Assembly (NCBI GenBank): GCA_035552155.1
Contig: DASZLX010000031.1
Span: 62,001-126,000 of the forward strand
Direction: 5' to 3'
Length of the DNA stretch: 64,000 bases
From: DASXHY01 sp035552155
GTDB lineage: Bacteria > Verrucomicrobiota > Verrucomicrobiia > Limisphaerales > DASXHY01
Translations under genes and position numbers: made by a program
Notes under the pieces: model-generated
The model's database searches: none
The model's input: the letters and a program-made list of their open reading frames with translations, nothing else
Told to the model about the DNA's origin: nothing
In this document: one piece after another, positions 17,842 through 26,554 of the stretch
Layout of the letters: every line of letters starts with the position of its first letter
Position numbering within the stretch: position 1 is the stretch's first letter

Positions 17842-17861
17842 GGCGGCCTCGCGGGGCTGCC
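17842..17861 (-). promoter_or_regulatory. PyrR-binding RNA hairpin (anti-antiterminator)
   Basis: The minus-strand RNA reads GGCAGCCCCGCGAGGCCGCC. The inner part AGCCCCGCGAGGCC aligns with the PyrR-binding consensus ARUCCAGAGAGGYU, keeping the AG, CC, GAGG and C positions in a stem closed by GC pairs. It lies 28 bases upstream of the terminator. A TATAAC -10-like box (minus strand, 17873-17878) would start the leader just before the hairpin. Confidence 0.65.
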
Positions 17862-17896
17862 TTAAAGGAGCGGTTATACTGGTTCAGAGTTCCAAC

Positions 17897-18118
17897 TTAA
17901 TTGCTGGCAACAGTTTGGCGCGCCTTGCGCCATTTCGAACGGTGTTTGATGATCCAATCAGTCAAGGCGCGCTCAAAACCGATATCGCGACCGGCTTTTT
18001 CGGACTCAATCCACTTGTGTCGCAGGATCTCTTCCCGCTCCGCCTGAAATTCCCTGTAGAGCGAAGAATTCTTCAGCAAATCGTTAGCCTGGGGTGGTTC
18101 TTTGGCTTCGTTAGGCAT
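17897..18118 (-). CDS. Small conserved hypothetical protein
   Basis: 73 residues from the ATG at 18118 (MPNEAKEPPQANDLLKN); a longer version would need a TTG. The C-terminal half is helical, basic and tryptophan-rich (LRHKWIESEKAGRDIGFE, DWIIKHRSKWRKAR). I do not recognise a characterised family. The composition suggests nucleic-acid or protein binding, but that is only an impression. It lies just upstream of the pyrR leader on the same strand. Confidence 0.6.
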   Translation of the reverse strand: MPNEAKEPPQANDLLKNSSLYREFQAEREEILRHKWIESEKAGRDIGFERALTDWIIKHRSKWRKARQTVASN

Positions 18119-18294
18119 ATGAGACAAAAATGTCTTGTGGAAAGAAAGTCTAGACACCGTTTTCCTGCCTGACAATCCTTATTTGCAGCGTGTTGTGAGA
18201 TGTTATCATCATGTTATTCTCACAGTTTTCACCGGTAATTTACCGTAAAGTAACACTTATGCAAATGGCATAAAGTGGCCACAGGGAACGCATT

Positions 18295-19341
18295 TCATGC
18301 AAGTTTCTGTTGCAGCCCGGTGGCAATGTTAATAAACGCCTGCGCCGGAGGTTGCTTCGGAGCACCCACCACCACGGGCAAACCAGCATCGCCGCCCTGG
18401 CGAATTTCCGTAAAAATCGGGACTTCCCCGAGAAACGTAATCTGGCGCCGTTCGGCTTCCATGCGTCCGCCGCCATGGCCAAAAATTTCAACCCGCTCGC
18501 CGTTCGGTGTCGTGAAGTAACTCATGTTCTCCACGATGCCCAAAATAGGCACATTGACCTTTTCAAACATGGCGATGCCTTTGCGAACCACGCCCAGCGA
18601 CGCTTCCTGCGGCGTGGTCACGATCACTCCGCCATCAAGCGGGACAATCTGACAGAGAGAAAGCTGAGCATCACCGGTGCCAGGTGGCAGGTCCACCAAC
18701 AGAAAATCCAGTTCACCCCAATCCACCGCCATGACGAATTGCTGGATGGTTTTCTGAATCATCGGGCCGCGCCAGATGACTGGCTGATCGCCGTCGAGCA
18801 GGAAACCCATGCTCATCAGCTTCACACCGTGATTGGAGGGTGGGACCAGCTTTTCCGTCTCGTTAATCGCCGGACGTCCATTAATGCCCATCATCAGCGG
18901 GATGCTGGGGCCGTAAATATCACAATCGAGAAGGCCAACGCGATTTCCGAGCAAGGTGAGGGCGCAGGCGAGATTCACCGAGCACGTTGATTTGCCCACG
19001 CCGCCCTTGCCGCTGGCCACGGCCACGATGCGCCGAATGCCGGGGACCTTGTTTTGATTCGCAAACGGCCCTTGCCCGCCGCCCGGAGTCTGCGCGCCGG
19101 CCTTTTGTTTCACGTCCACGTGGACCGCGTTTACGCCGGGCAAACCTCTCAGCACGCGCTCGCTCTCCGCCTTGATATGCCGGGCCGCGTCGGGGCCGCT
19201 GGCAGTCAATTCCATCGAAATACTCACCGCGCCATTGCCCGCGGAAATCTCTTTAATGAGTCCAAACGAAACGATGTCGCGCGAAAAGCCCGGATATTTC
19301 ACCGCCTTTAACGCGTTTTTAATCTCTTCTTCTGTCGGCAT
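18295..19341 (-). CDS. mrp: Mrp/ApbC-family P-loop ATPase (Fe-S carrier type)
   Basis: 348 residues from the ATG at 19341 (MPTEEEIKNAL). An N-terminal MIP18/DUF59 domain (1-85) is followed by a Mrp/NBP35 ATPase with the deviant Walker A GKGGVGKST at about 116-124, the LLDCDIYGPSIP block and VDLPPGTGDAQLS. Family members bind and transfer Fe-S clusters. The CxxC that normally follows ENMSYF is missing (ENMSYFTTPNGERVEIFGHGG), so cluster binding may differ. Its position directly upstream of and divergent from sufD-sufU-sufT-sufS fits a role in Fe-S metabolism. Confidence 0.92.
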   Translation of the reverse strand: MPTEEEIKNALKAVKYPGFSRDIVSFGLIKEISAGNGAVSISMELTASGPDAARHIKAESERVLRGLPGVNAVHVDVKQKAGAQTPGGGQGPFANQNKVPGIRRIVAVASGKGGVGKSTCSVNLACALTLLGNRVGLLDCDIYGPSIPLMMGINGRPAINETEKLVPPSNHGVKLMSMGFLLDGDQPVIWRGPMIQKTIQQFVMAVDWGELDFLLVDLPPGTGDAQLSLCQIVPLDGGVIVTTPQEASLGVVRKGIAMFEKVNVPILGIVENMSYFTTPNGERVEIFGHGGGRMEAERRQITFLGEVPIFTEIRQGGDAGLPVVVGAPKQPPAQAFINIATGLQQKLA

Positions 19342-19540
19342 ATAATCGTACACACTCTGCCCGACTTGCGGGTGAACGCAAGATATTGCGTTTCGGAATG
19401 AAAATGACGCATGACGAATGGGGAGTGGACTCATGGCCCATGTCCCTTCGTCATTAACAGGTCTTACACGGACTTGCGCTCCCCAGCCGGTCATGGAACA
19501 CTGTGCGACTTACGGTAGGTTGATTTAGCAGGTTCAAATT

Positions 19541-20893
19541 ATGGCTCAGACGATGGAAAATGAAGTAAACGGCGCCGCCCCATATCTTAAAAACTTCGAG
19601 CGGTTCGAACAACAGACGAACCAGCCCGCGTGGCTTTTCCCGCTGCGCAAAGCGGGCATCTCCAGTTTTGCCGAGCAGGGCTTTCCCACGCTGAAAGACG
19701 AAGACTGGCGCTTCACCAATGTGGCGCCCATCGCCCGGCTGCCATTCAAGCCCGTGCTGCAACAGGCGCGGGACCAGGCGGCTGCGGACCTCTTGCCCGG
19801 CGCGGTGTTCGCCAATCTCGCCGGCAGCCGGCTGGTTTTTGTGAACGGCCATTACGCGGCCGATTTGTCTTCTGTCGGCGCTTTGCCGGCTGGGGTGAAA
19901 GTTTCCAATTTGGCCGCCGCCCTCGCGCACGATTCCGCGCTAGTGGAAAAACACCTGGGCCGTTACGCGCAGGCGCAGGGCAATGCTTTCGCGGCGTTGA
20001 ACCAGGCTTTCTTTTCGGATGGCGTGTTCATCCATGTGCCCGCCGGCATGACCGTCGAGGAGCCGATCCAACTCATTTTTATTTCTTCGGCAAAACAAGC
20101 GGGAGAAACGATTCAGCCGCGCAACCTCATCATCGCGGACGCCAACAGCAAATTGACCGTGGTGGAAAGTTATCTGAGCGTTGGCAACGCGCCTTATTTC
20201 ACGAACGCCGTCACGGAACTGGTCGCTGGCGATAACGCCCGCCTGGAGCACGTCAAGTTTCAGGACGAGGCGGCCGACGCGTATCACGTCGCGACCATCC
20301 AGGGCGAGTTCGGCCGCACGAGCCATGTGACCGTGCATTCGTTTGCCGTGGGCGCAAAGCTTTCGCGCAATAACATCCGAGCCAAGCTCGTGGGCGAAGG
20401 GCTGGAATGCATTTTGAACGGGCTTTACCTCACGAAAGACGAGCAACTGGCCGACCACCACATGATTGTGGAGCACGCCCAGCCGCATTGCGCCAGCCAC
20501 GAGTATTTCAATGGCATTTTGGACGACAAATCGAAGGGCGTTTTTCACGGGCGCATTCTCGTGCGCCAGATTGCTCAAAAAACCGACGCCAAGCAGACCA
20601 ACAAAAACCTGCTGCTCTCCGACGACGCCACGGCCGACACCAAGCCACAATTGGAGATTTACGCCGACGACGTGAAATGCACGCACGGCGCGACCATCGG
20701 CCAGTTGAATGATGAATCGATTTTTTACCTGCGCTCGCGCGGCATCGATACGGAAACAGCGCGGCGAATGCTGATCCACGCGTTTGCGGGCGAAATCATC
20801 GAGCGCATCCAGTGCGAAGGCGCGCGCGAGGAATTGAACAAGCTGGTATGGGACCGCATTGAGGCGAATCCGCATGTGGTGGAAAAGAAATGA
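19541..20893 (+). CDS. sufD: SufD, Fe-S cluster assembly protein
   Basis: 450-residue SufD, partner of SufB and SufC in the scaffold complex. It shows the characteristic region KDEDWRFTNVAPI, the FSDGVFIHVPAGMTVEEPI block, the HMIVEHAQPHCASHEYFNGILDDKSKGVFHG-type core and a C-terminal LRSRGIDTETARRMLIHAFAGEI region. It opens a plus-strand operon sufD-sufU-sufT-sufS, 13 kb from the sufB/sufC locus. Confidence 0.97.
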   Translation: MAQTMENEVNGAAPYLKNFERFEQQTNQPAWLFPLRKAGISSFAEQGFPTLKDEDWRFTNVAPIARLPFKPVLQQARDQAAADLLPGAVFANLAGSRLVFVNGHYAADLSSVGALPAGVKVSNLAAALAHDSALVEKHLGRYAQAQGNAFAALNQAFFSDGVFIHVPAGMTVEEPIQLIFISSAKQAGETIQPRNLIIADANSKLTVVESYLSVGNAPYFTNAVTELVAGDNARLEHVKFQDEAADAYHVATIQGEFGRTSHVTVHSFAVGAKLSRNNIRAKLVGEGLECILNGLYLTKDEQLADHHMIVEHAQPHCASHEYFNGILDDKSKGVFHGRILVRQIAQKTDAKQTNKNLLLSDDATADTKPQLEIYADDVKCTHGATIGQLNDESIFYLRSRGIDTETARRMLIHAFAGEIIERIQCEGAREELNKLVWDRIEANPHVVEKK

Positions 20894-20894
20894 A

Positions 20895-21001
20895 AGCTCC
20901 AAGCACCAATATCCAAGCTCCAGAGAAGCTCCAAGTAGTCGGTGCTGGTGATACCGCGGCGATTTGGAATTTGAATGTTGGAGCTTCGAGAAGGTTGGAA
21001 C
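20895..21001. repeat. Dispersed repeat, family D, copy 2
   Basis: Inverted arms: left AGCTCCAAGCACCAATATCC (from 20895), right TTGGAATTTGAATGTTGGAG (from 20964) on the same strand. It fills the sufD-sufU gap almost completely and ends 8 bases before the sufU ATG. Confidence 0.6.
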
Positions 21002-21008
21002 TTTAAGA

Positions 21009-21467
21009 ATGTTCGACGATCTAAACGATCTTTATCAGCAGACCATCCTCGACCATTGCCGGAACCCGCGCAATTTTCACGAGGCGCCGGCGGCGACTTG
21101 CTCGGCCCAAGGACACAATCCGCTTTGCGGCGACCGGTTGAAATTGTTCGTGACGATGGACGGCGATAAAATTGCAGATGCAAGTTTTGTGGGCTCCGGT
21201 TGTTGCATTTCGAAGGCGTCGGCGTCGCTGCTGACCGACAACATTAAAGGCAAATCGAAGGAAGATGCCAAAAAAATGTTCGATCTGGTCCACGAGATGG
21301 TGATGTCCGGCACGGTGAACGGCGACGTGGGCAAGCTGGCGGTGTTCGCGGGCGTGCATAAATATCCGGCGCGCGTGAAGTGCGCGATTCTCTCGTGGCA
21401 CGCGCTGATGGCCGCGCTTCAGGGTGAAGGGCAGCAGCCGGTTTCGACTGAATCCGAGAACGTCTAA
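21009..21467 (+). CDS. sufU: SufU-type Fe-S scaffold / sulfur acceptor
   Basis: 152 residues from the ATG at 21009 (MFDDLNDLYQQTILDH); upstream in-frame sequence belongs to a repeat. Cys40 and Asp42 in NPLCGDRL, Cys65 in GSGCCISKASAS and the later Cys in RVKCAILSWHAL match the four zinc/sulfur-transfer ligands of SufU, and the extra spacing between GSGC and VKC is SufU- rather than IscU-like. It accepts sulfur from SufS, encoded two genes downstream. Confidence 0.95.
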   Translation: MFDDLNDLYQQTILDHCRNPRNFHEAPAATCSAQGHNPLCGDRLKLFVTMDGDKIADASFVGSGCCISKASASLLTDNIKGKSKEDAKKMFDLVHEMVMSGTVNGDVGKLAVFAGVHKYPARVKCAILSWHALMAALQGEGQQPVSTESENV

Positions 21468-21509
21468 AGTTGGGGCGACAGACGGCAAAAATCGGTTACA
21501 TTTTCGCAT

Positions 21510-22064
21510 ATGAACGGCAACTCAGAACCAATTAATTTGACGCGCGATGTGGAAGCCTCCGTGATTCCCATCGGGACCAAGGTCACGTTGCTCAAGGGCG
21601 AACAGGCCACGATTACGCAATCGCTGGGCGGCAGCTACACCGTGGTCGTGAACGGAAATATGTTTCGCATCGAGGGCAAGGACGCTGACGCGCTGGGCAT
21701 GGCTGTGGCGGAAAAGAAGATTGGCGGCGCGTCCGGCCCCGTGTCGCAGGAGCACGTGGAAAAAGAAATCTGGAACCAGTTGCGTACCTGTTACGATCCG
21801 GAAATCCCGGTGAACGTCGTGGATCTTGGTTTGATTTACGATTGCCACATCGAGCCCATGGGACCCGCCAGCTATCGCGTGGGCGTGAAAATGACTTTGA
21901 CCGCGCCCGGCTGCGGCATGGGGCCCGTGTTGCAACAGGATGTGCAAAACAAATTGCTAAGCCTTGAGGCCGTGGACGACGTAGGTGTGGAATTGGTCTG
22001 GGACCCGCCCTGGAACCAAAGCATGTTGAGCGAGGCCGCCAAACTTCAATTGGGATTGATGTGA
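21510..22064 (+). CDS. sufT: SufT-like DUF59 Fe-S assembly factor
   Basis: 184 residues. The N-terminal part (about 1-75) is a small beta domain with IPIGTKVTLLKGEQATITQ, followed by the DUF59/MIP18 domain with DPEIPVNVVDLGLIYD and the conserved TAPGCGMGPVLQQDV. SufT proteins help mature Fe-S proteins and are commonly found in suf operons, as here between sufU and sufS. Confidence 0.92.
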   Translation: MNGNSEPINLTRDVEASVIPIGTKVTLLKGEQATITQSLGGSYTVVVNGNMFRIEGKDADALGMAVAEKKIGGASGPVSQEHVEKEIWNQLRTCYDPEIPVNVVDLGLIYDCHIEPMGPASYRVGVKMTLTAPGCGMGPVLQQDVQNKLLSLEAVDDVGVELVWDPPWNQSMLSEAAKLQLGLM

Positions 22065-22066
22065 AG

Positions 22067-22128
22067 TTTTAATAAGGAAAGCAGGAACAAGAAACCGATT
22101 CCCTGGATTCCTCCTTTCCTTATTAAAA
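22067..22128. repeat. 21-bp inverted repeat hairpin in the sufT-sufS gap
   Basis: TTTTAATAAGGAAAGCAGGA... at 22067-22087 pairs with 22108-22128 with one mismatch over 21 bp and a 20-base loop. The right arm ends with the A of the sufS start codon, so the sequence where a ribosome site should be lies in the stem. The loop is not followed by a U tract, so it is not a standard terminator. Confidence 0.75.
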
Positions 22129-23351
22129 TGAGTGATTGGAAAACATTGCGGAAAGATTTCCCCATCCTGGACCAGAAAGTCCATGGACAGCCGCTGATTT
22201 ATTTCGACAACGCCGCGACTTCCCAGAAGCCGCGCGCTGTGCTCGAAGCGCTCGACAATTATTACGAGCACGACAATGCCAACGTCCATCGCGGCATTCA
22301 TGAATTGAGCAATCGCGCGACGGCGAAGTTCGAAGCGGCGCGCGAGCGCACGGCGAAGTTTCTCAATGCGCGCAGTGCGGAGGAAATCGTTTTTACGCGC
22401 GGGACCACCGAGGCGGTGAACCTGGTCGCGACGGCCTGGGGCAATCAGAACGTCAAATCCGGCGACGTCATTTTGCTCACCGAAATGGAGCATCACAGCA
22501 ATCTCGTGCCGTGGCAGCTCCTGGCCGAACGCACCGGCGCGAAGCTGGCGTTTTTGCCCGTCACCGGCGACATCGGCCAGTTGGACATGAACCGCGTAGA
22601 TGAATTGCTCACCTCGCGCGTGAAAATGTTTTCGATGGTCCACATCTCCAACTCGCTGGGAACCATCAATCCGGTGGTGGAACTTTGCGCCCGCGCGCGC
22701 AAGCTCGGCGTGACCACTTTGGTGGATGCGGCGCAAAGCGCGGGACACCGCCCGCTCGCCGTGCAGGAAATCGGCTGTGATTTTCTCGCCTTTTCGGGCC
22801 ACAAAATGTGCGGCCCCACCGGCATCGGCGCGCTCTACGGCCGCCAGGAAATTCTGGAAAAAATGCCACCGTATCATGGCGGCGGCGAAATGATTCTGAA
22901 CGTGGAATACCAGAAGAGCACGTGGAAACAGGCGCCGCATCGCTTCGAAGCCGGGACGCCGGATATCGCGGGGGCCATCGGCCTGGCGGCGGCGATGGAT
23001 TACCTGGATGCGATTGGCCGCGCTAAAATTTCGGAACACGATCTGGAACTCGGTGCGTACGCCTTCGCCAAACTTTCCGGGCTGAAAGACATCCGTTTGT
23101 TCGGCCCGCACGTGGGCCGCGCCGGACTGGTGAGTTTTCTCTTGAAGGACATCCATGCGCATGACGTGACTGAACTGGCGAACCAGCGCGGCATCGCCCT
23201 GCGTGGCGGCCATCATTGCACGCAGCCCTTGATGCACAAACTCGGCGTGGAATCCACCTCGCGGGCGAGTTTTTATTTCTACAACACCACCGAGGAAATC
23301 GACCGGCTTGTCGAAGTGTTGAAGGACATTCAAAAGTTTTTTGGACAGTAA
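22128..23351 (+). CDS. sufS: SufS, cysteine desulfurase
   Basis: 407-residue group II cysteine desulfurase (PLP enzyme) releasing sulfur from cysteine for Fe-S assembly. Motifs: YFDNAATSQKP near the N terminus, HRGIHELSNRAT, the VDAAQSAGH block, the PLP lysine in AFSGHKMCGPTGIGALYG, and the catalytic cysteine in RGGHHCTQPLM. Last gene of sufD-sufU-sufT-sufS. Confidence 0.97.
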   Translation: MSDWKTLRKDFPILDQKVHGQPLIYFDNAATSQKPRAVLEALDNYYEHDNANVHRGIHELSNRATAKFEAARERTAKFLNARSAEEIVFTRGTTEAVNLVATAWGNQNVKSGDVILLTEMEHHSNLVPWQLLAERTGAKLAFLPVTGDIGQLDMNRVDELLTSRVKMFSMVHISNSLGTINPVVELCARARKLGVTTLVDAAQSAGHRPLAVQEIGCDFLAFSGHKMCGPTGIGALYGRQEILEKMPPYHGGGEMILNVEYQKSTWKQAPHRFEAGTPDIAGAIGLAAAMDYLDAIGRAKISEHDLELGAYAFAKLSGLKDIRLFGPHVGRAGLVSFLLKDIHAHDVTELANQRGIALRGGHHCTQPLMHKLGVESTSRASFYFYNTTEEIDRLVEVLKDIQKFFGQ

Positions 23352-23400
23352 GCTTCTCGATTGCAGAAACGCCGGATTGCCGATTTAATCAGTCCCGCCG

Positions 23401-24195
23401 ATGAAGCAATATCACGATCTCCTTCGCCTCGTGCTGGACCAGGGCAAGTTCAAGCCCGACCGCACCGGCACGGGGACGTATTCCGTCTTCGGCGCGCAGG
23501 CGCGGTTTCCGCTGCAAAACAATTTTCCGCTGCTCACCACAAAAAAGCTGCACGTCAAATCCATCATTTACGAACTGCTCTGGTTTTTGCGTGGGGACAC
23601 GAACATCAAATATCTCAACGAGCATGGCGTGACCATCTGGGACGAATGGGCCGACGAGAGCGGAAGCCTCGGTCGCATCTACGGCGCGCAATGGAGCGAT
23701 TGGCGCACGCCCGATGGCCGCTCCATCAACCAGGTGGATCAAGTGATCGAGCAAATCAAAAAAAATCCCGACAGCCGCCGCCACATCGTCAGCGCCTGGA
23801 ATGCGGGTGAACTTGATAAGATGAACCTCGCTCCGTGTCACGCGCTCTTTCAGTTTTACGTGATGGAAGGCGAACTGAGTTGCCAGCTTTACCAGCGCAG
23901 CGCGGATTTATTTTTGGGCGTGCCGTTCAACATCGCAAGTTACGCCTTGCTGACCCTGATGATCGCGCAAGTGTGCGATTTGAAACCAGGCGAATTCATT
24001 CATACGTTCGGCGATTTGCATCTCTACGCGAATCATTTGGAGCAGGCGAAATTGCAACTCACGCGCGAACCTCGACCCTTGCCGCATCTGAAATTAAATC
24101 CGGCGGTGAAGAACATTCACGATTTCAAGTTCGAGGATTTTGAACTCGTGGGCTACGATCCGCATCCCGGAATCAAGGCGCCGATAGCCGTGTAA
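23401..24195 (+). CDS. thyA: Thymidylate synthase
   Basis: 264 residues, the standard ThyA length. Converts dUMP to dTMP using methylenetetrahydrofolate. Visible motifs are DRTGTGTYSVFG (with the phosphate-binding arginine), the IWDEWAD region, DSRRHIVSAWN, the catalytic cysteine in LAPCHALFQFYV, QLYQRSADLFLGVPFNIASYALL and the C-terminal PIAV. The dihydrofolate reductase that regenerates its cofactor follows after 4 bases. Confidence 0.98.
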   Translation: MKQYHDLLRLVLDQGKFKPDRTGTGTYSVFGAQARFPLQNNFPLLTTKKLHVKSIIYELLWFLRGDTNIKYLNEHGVTIWDEWADESGSLGRIYGAQWSDWRTPDGRSINQVDQVIEQIKKNPDSRRHIVSAWNAGELDKMNLAPCHALFQFYVMEGELSCQLYQRSADLFLGVPFNIASYALLTLMIAQVCDLKPGEFIHTFGDLHLYANHLEQAKLQLTREPRPLPHLKLNPAVKNIHDFKFEDFELVGYDPHPGIKAPIAV

Positions 24196-24199
24196 TCCG

Positions 24200-24670
24200 G
24201 TGAAACACTTCCAAGCCATCGCCGCCATGGCGCTCAATCGCGTTATCGGCGCGGGAAATAAAATCCCCTGGCACTTGCCGGACGATTTCAAGTGGTTCAA
24301 ACAACTGACCACCGGCAATGTTATCGTGATGGGCCGCAAAACCTTCGAGTCCATTGGCAAGCCGCTTCCGAATCGCAAGACCGTCATTCTCAGCCGCTCA
24401 CAATTTTCTTATCCGGGCATTCGCACGATTTCCGATTTAAGCCAGATTGATTTGACTGCGGAAACGCGCGAGGTATTCATCTGCGGCGGCGCGCAAGTGT
24501 ATTCCCAGGCGCTGCCCTTGTGCTCGGACCTCTACCTGACGCTCGTCAAACGCGAAGTCGAGGGCGACACGTTTTTTCCCGCCTTTGAAAACCGCTTTGA
24601 ACTGGCGGAGGAAATCCGCGACACACCTGAATTCAAAATCCTGCATTACCGCCAGGGAAATTTGAAATGA
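24200..24670 (+). CDS. folA: Dihydrofolate reductase
   Basis: 156 residues, initiated at GTG 24200 (MKHFQAIAAMALNRVIG). Motifs include the GAGNKIPWHLPDDFKWFK active-site region (Asp replaces the acidic residue position normally following LP), VIVMGRKTFESIGKPLPNRK and FICGGAQVYSQAL. It reduces dihydrofolate made by ThyA; the two genes form an operon. Confidence 0.96.
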   Translation: MKHFQAIAAMALNRVIGAGNKIPWHLPDDFKWFKQLTTGNVIVMGRKTFESIGKPLPNRKTVILSRSQFSYPGIRTISDLSQIDLTAETREVFICGGAQVYSQALPLCSDLYLTLVKREVEGDTFFPAFENRFELAEEIRDTPEFKILHYRQGNLK

Positions 24671-24778
24671 CGCAAGTTAAGTCGTCAATCGACCCCGTCT
24701 ATCCGTAAAACCCGCGTCAAAGTCGTTGCCAATTAACTTTGAACTTTGACTGACGCAAAGGGCCTTTAGACTGCACGC

Positions 24779-26380
24779 GTGTCAAAAATGTTGAAGTCCT
24801 CCGGCGCCATGGCGTTGGCGACGCTCATCAGCCGCTTGCTGGGGATGGTGCGCGAGATGGTGTATTACAGCTTCATGGGCGTTGGCTGGGTGAACGACGC
24901 GTTTCAGCTCGCGTTCACGATTCCCAATCTCTTCCGGCGTTTGCTGGGCGAAGGCGCGCTCACGGCGGCATTCATTCCCATCTTCAAGGAGAAGGAAAAA
25001 ATCCATGGCGAAGTCGAAATGTGGCGCGCCTCGAACGCCGTGATTTCCGGCCTGGTCGTGGCGGCGTCCGTGGTGATCGCCGCCGTCCTGGCGGGTGTTT
25101 CGGTGGCGCTCCTGTTCGACCAGCATTTCGACGGCAAAACGGTGCTGATGCTCCAGTTGTTGCGCGTAATGTTTCCTTACATGCTGCTGGTGTGCCTGAC
25201 GGCCTGTTTCATGGGCATGCTGAACGCCCGCGGACATTTTTTTATTCCCGCCATGGGCGCAGCCATGCTGAACGTGGTCATGATCGCCTCGGTGCTATGG
25301 CTGGCTCCGCATTTTGCAACGACTCTTGCGAAGGAAGACCGATTGCCCCACCAGATTTTTGCGCTGGCGATCGGCGTGCTGGCCGCGGGCGTGGCGCAGG
25401 CGTCTTTTCAACTCCCCACACTGTATAAGGACGGCTTCCGGCTTCGCTGGGTCTCGCCCTGGCGCGATGAAACCGTGCGCCGCGTGATTTACCGCATGAT
25501 TCCCGGCGCGATCGGCGTGGCCGCGTTCCAGATTAACGTGGCGCTGGTGCAATTGCTCGGGTTCCAATTCGGCAACGGCATTGTGTCCTCGTTCAACGGC
25601 GGCGTGCGCCTGACGGAGTTGCCGCAGGGCATGTTCGGAATTTCGCTCGCGACTTATTTGCTGCCCACCCTGTCCTCTCTGGCCACGGACAAGAACTACA
25701 AGGAATTCCGCTCCACATTGCAGCACGGCATCAGCACCCTGATTTTCCTGAACCTGATCGCCGCTGTACTCCTCTGCGTGCTCGCGCATCCCATCGTGAG
25801 GCTGTTGTTCGAACGCGGTGCATTCAAGGCGGACGCCACGGATCGCGTGGCGCTGGCGCTTATGTGCCTGGCGCCGGGTTTAGTGGCGTTTTCAACTGTC
25901 AACATTCTCGCGCGCGCCTTTTACGCACTCGGCGATACGCAAACTCCAATGAAAATCAGCATCGTGTGTCTGACGATAAACCTGATTTTCGCCCTGGCAT
26001 TGATCGTTCCGTACAAACAGGGCGGCCTCGGCATTGCAAACTCGGTTACCTCGATCTTCAACGTCAGCCTGCTGAGTTTTGCGTTGCGCAAAAAACTTGG
26101 GAAACTGGAAATGGCCGCACTCCGCGCCTCATTCGTGCCGCTCGCCATGGCAGCCATGCTGGCCGGCCTGACGGCCTGGGGCGGTGGGCACTTGTGGGAG
26201 CGCGAACTGGGACATCGCAATCTCGCGCTGAAAATCGGCGCGGTTTTTGGACCGGCTGCCGCGGCGGCATTCGTCTATTGGTTCATCGGAATTTCCGCGA
26301 AAGTTCCCGCCGCGCGTGAGATATTAAGTTTCGTGTTCGGAAGGCTTTCCGCTACGAAATCATCCGCCGCCTCGCCCTAA
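24779..26380 (+). CDS. murJ: MurJ, lipid II flippase
   Basis: 533-residue polytopic protein of the MviN/MurJ family, which flips lipid II across the inner membrane for peptidoglycan synthesis. N-terminal MALATLISRLLGMVREM and the charged cavity residues in the first helices are typical, as is FMGMLNARGHFFIPAMGA. About 14 membrane segments can be followed. Start is GTG 24779, with an ATG three codons later as alternative. Confidence 0.95.
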   Translation: MSKMLKSSGAMALATLISRLLGMVREMVYYSFMGVGWVNDAFQLAFTIPNLFRRLLGEGALTAAFIPIFKEKEKIHGEVEMWRASNAVISGLVVAASVVIAAVLAGVSVALLFDQHFDGKTVLMLQLLRVMFPYMLLVCLTACFMGMLNARGHFFIPAMGAAMLNVVMIASVLWLAPHFATTLAKEDRLPHQIFALAIGVLAAGVAQASFQLPTLYKDGFRLRWVSPWRDETVRRVIYRMIPGAIGVAAFQINVALVQLLGFQFGNGIVSSFNGGVRLTELPQGMFGISLATYLLPTLSSLATDKNYKEFRSTLQHGISTLIFLNLIAAVLLCVLAHPIVRLLFERGAFKADATDRVALALMCLAPGLVAFSTVNILARAFYALGDTQTPMKISIVCLTINLIFALALIVPYKQGGLGIANSVTSIFNVSLLSFALRKKLGKLEMAALRASFVPLAMAAMLAGLTAWGGGHLWERELGHRNLALKIGAVFGPAAAAAFVYWFIGISAKVPAAREILSFVFGRLSATKSSAASP

Positions 26381-26554
26381 CGGCGAATTTCGGCCCGGCA
26401 TCCTCCTCGTCCACGAATTCAAATATTGGACAATCCGCGTTTCTCATTTATTTTTGGCCACCCCAATAAAGTTGTCCTGAATGCCATCGCCCGTTCGTCG
26501 TAATTACGAAGCGATGCACTGGAAAGAAAGAAAATCAAATTAGAAAGGCATTTT

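Noticed and set aside
21957..23333. 458-codon minus-strand frame over sufS
   Set aside because: Antisense shadow of sufS, which has all its catalytic motifs on the plus strand.
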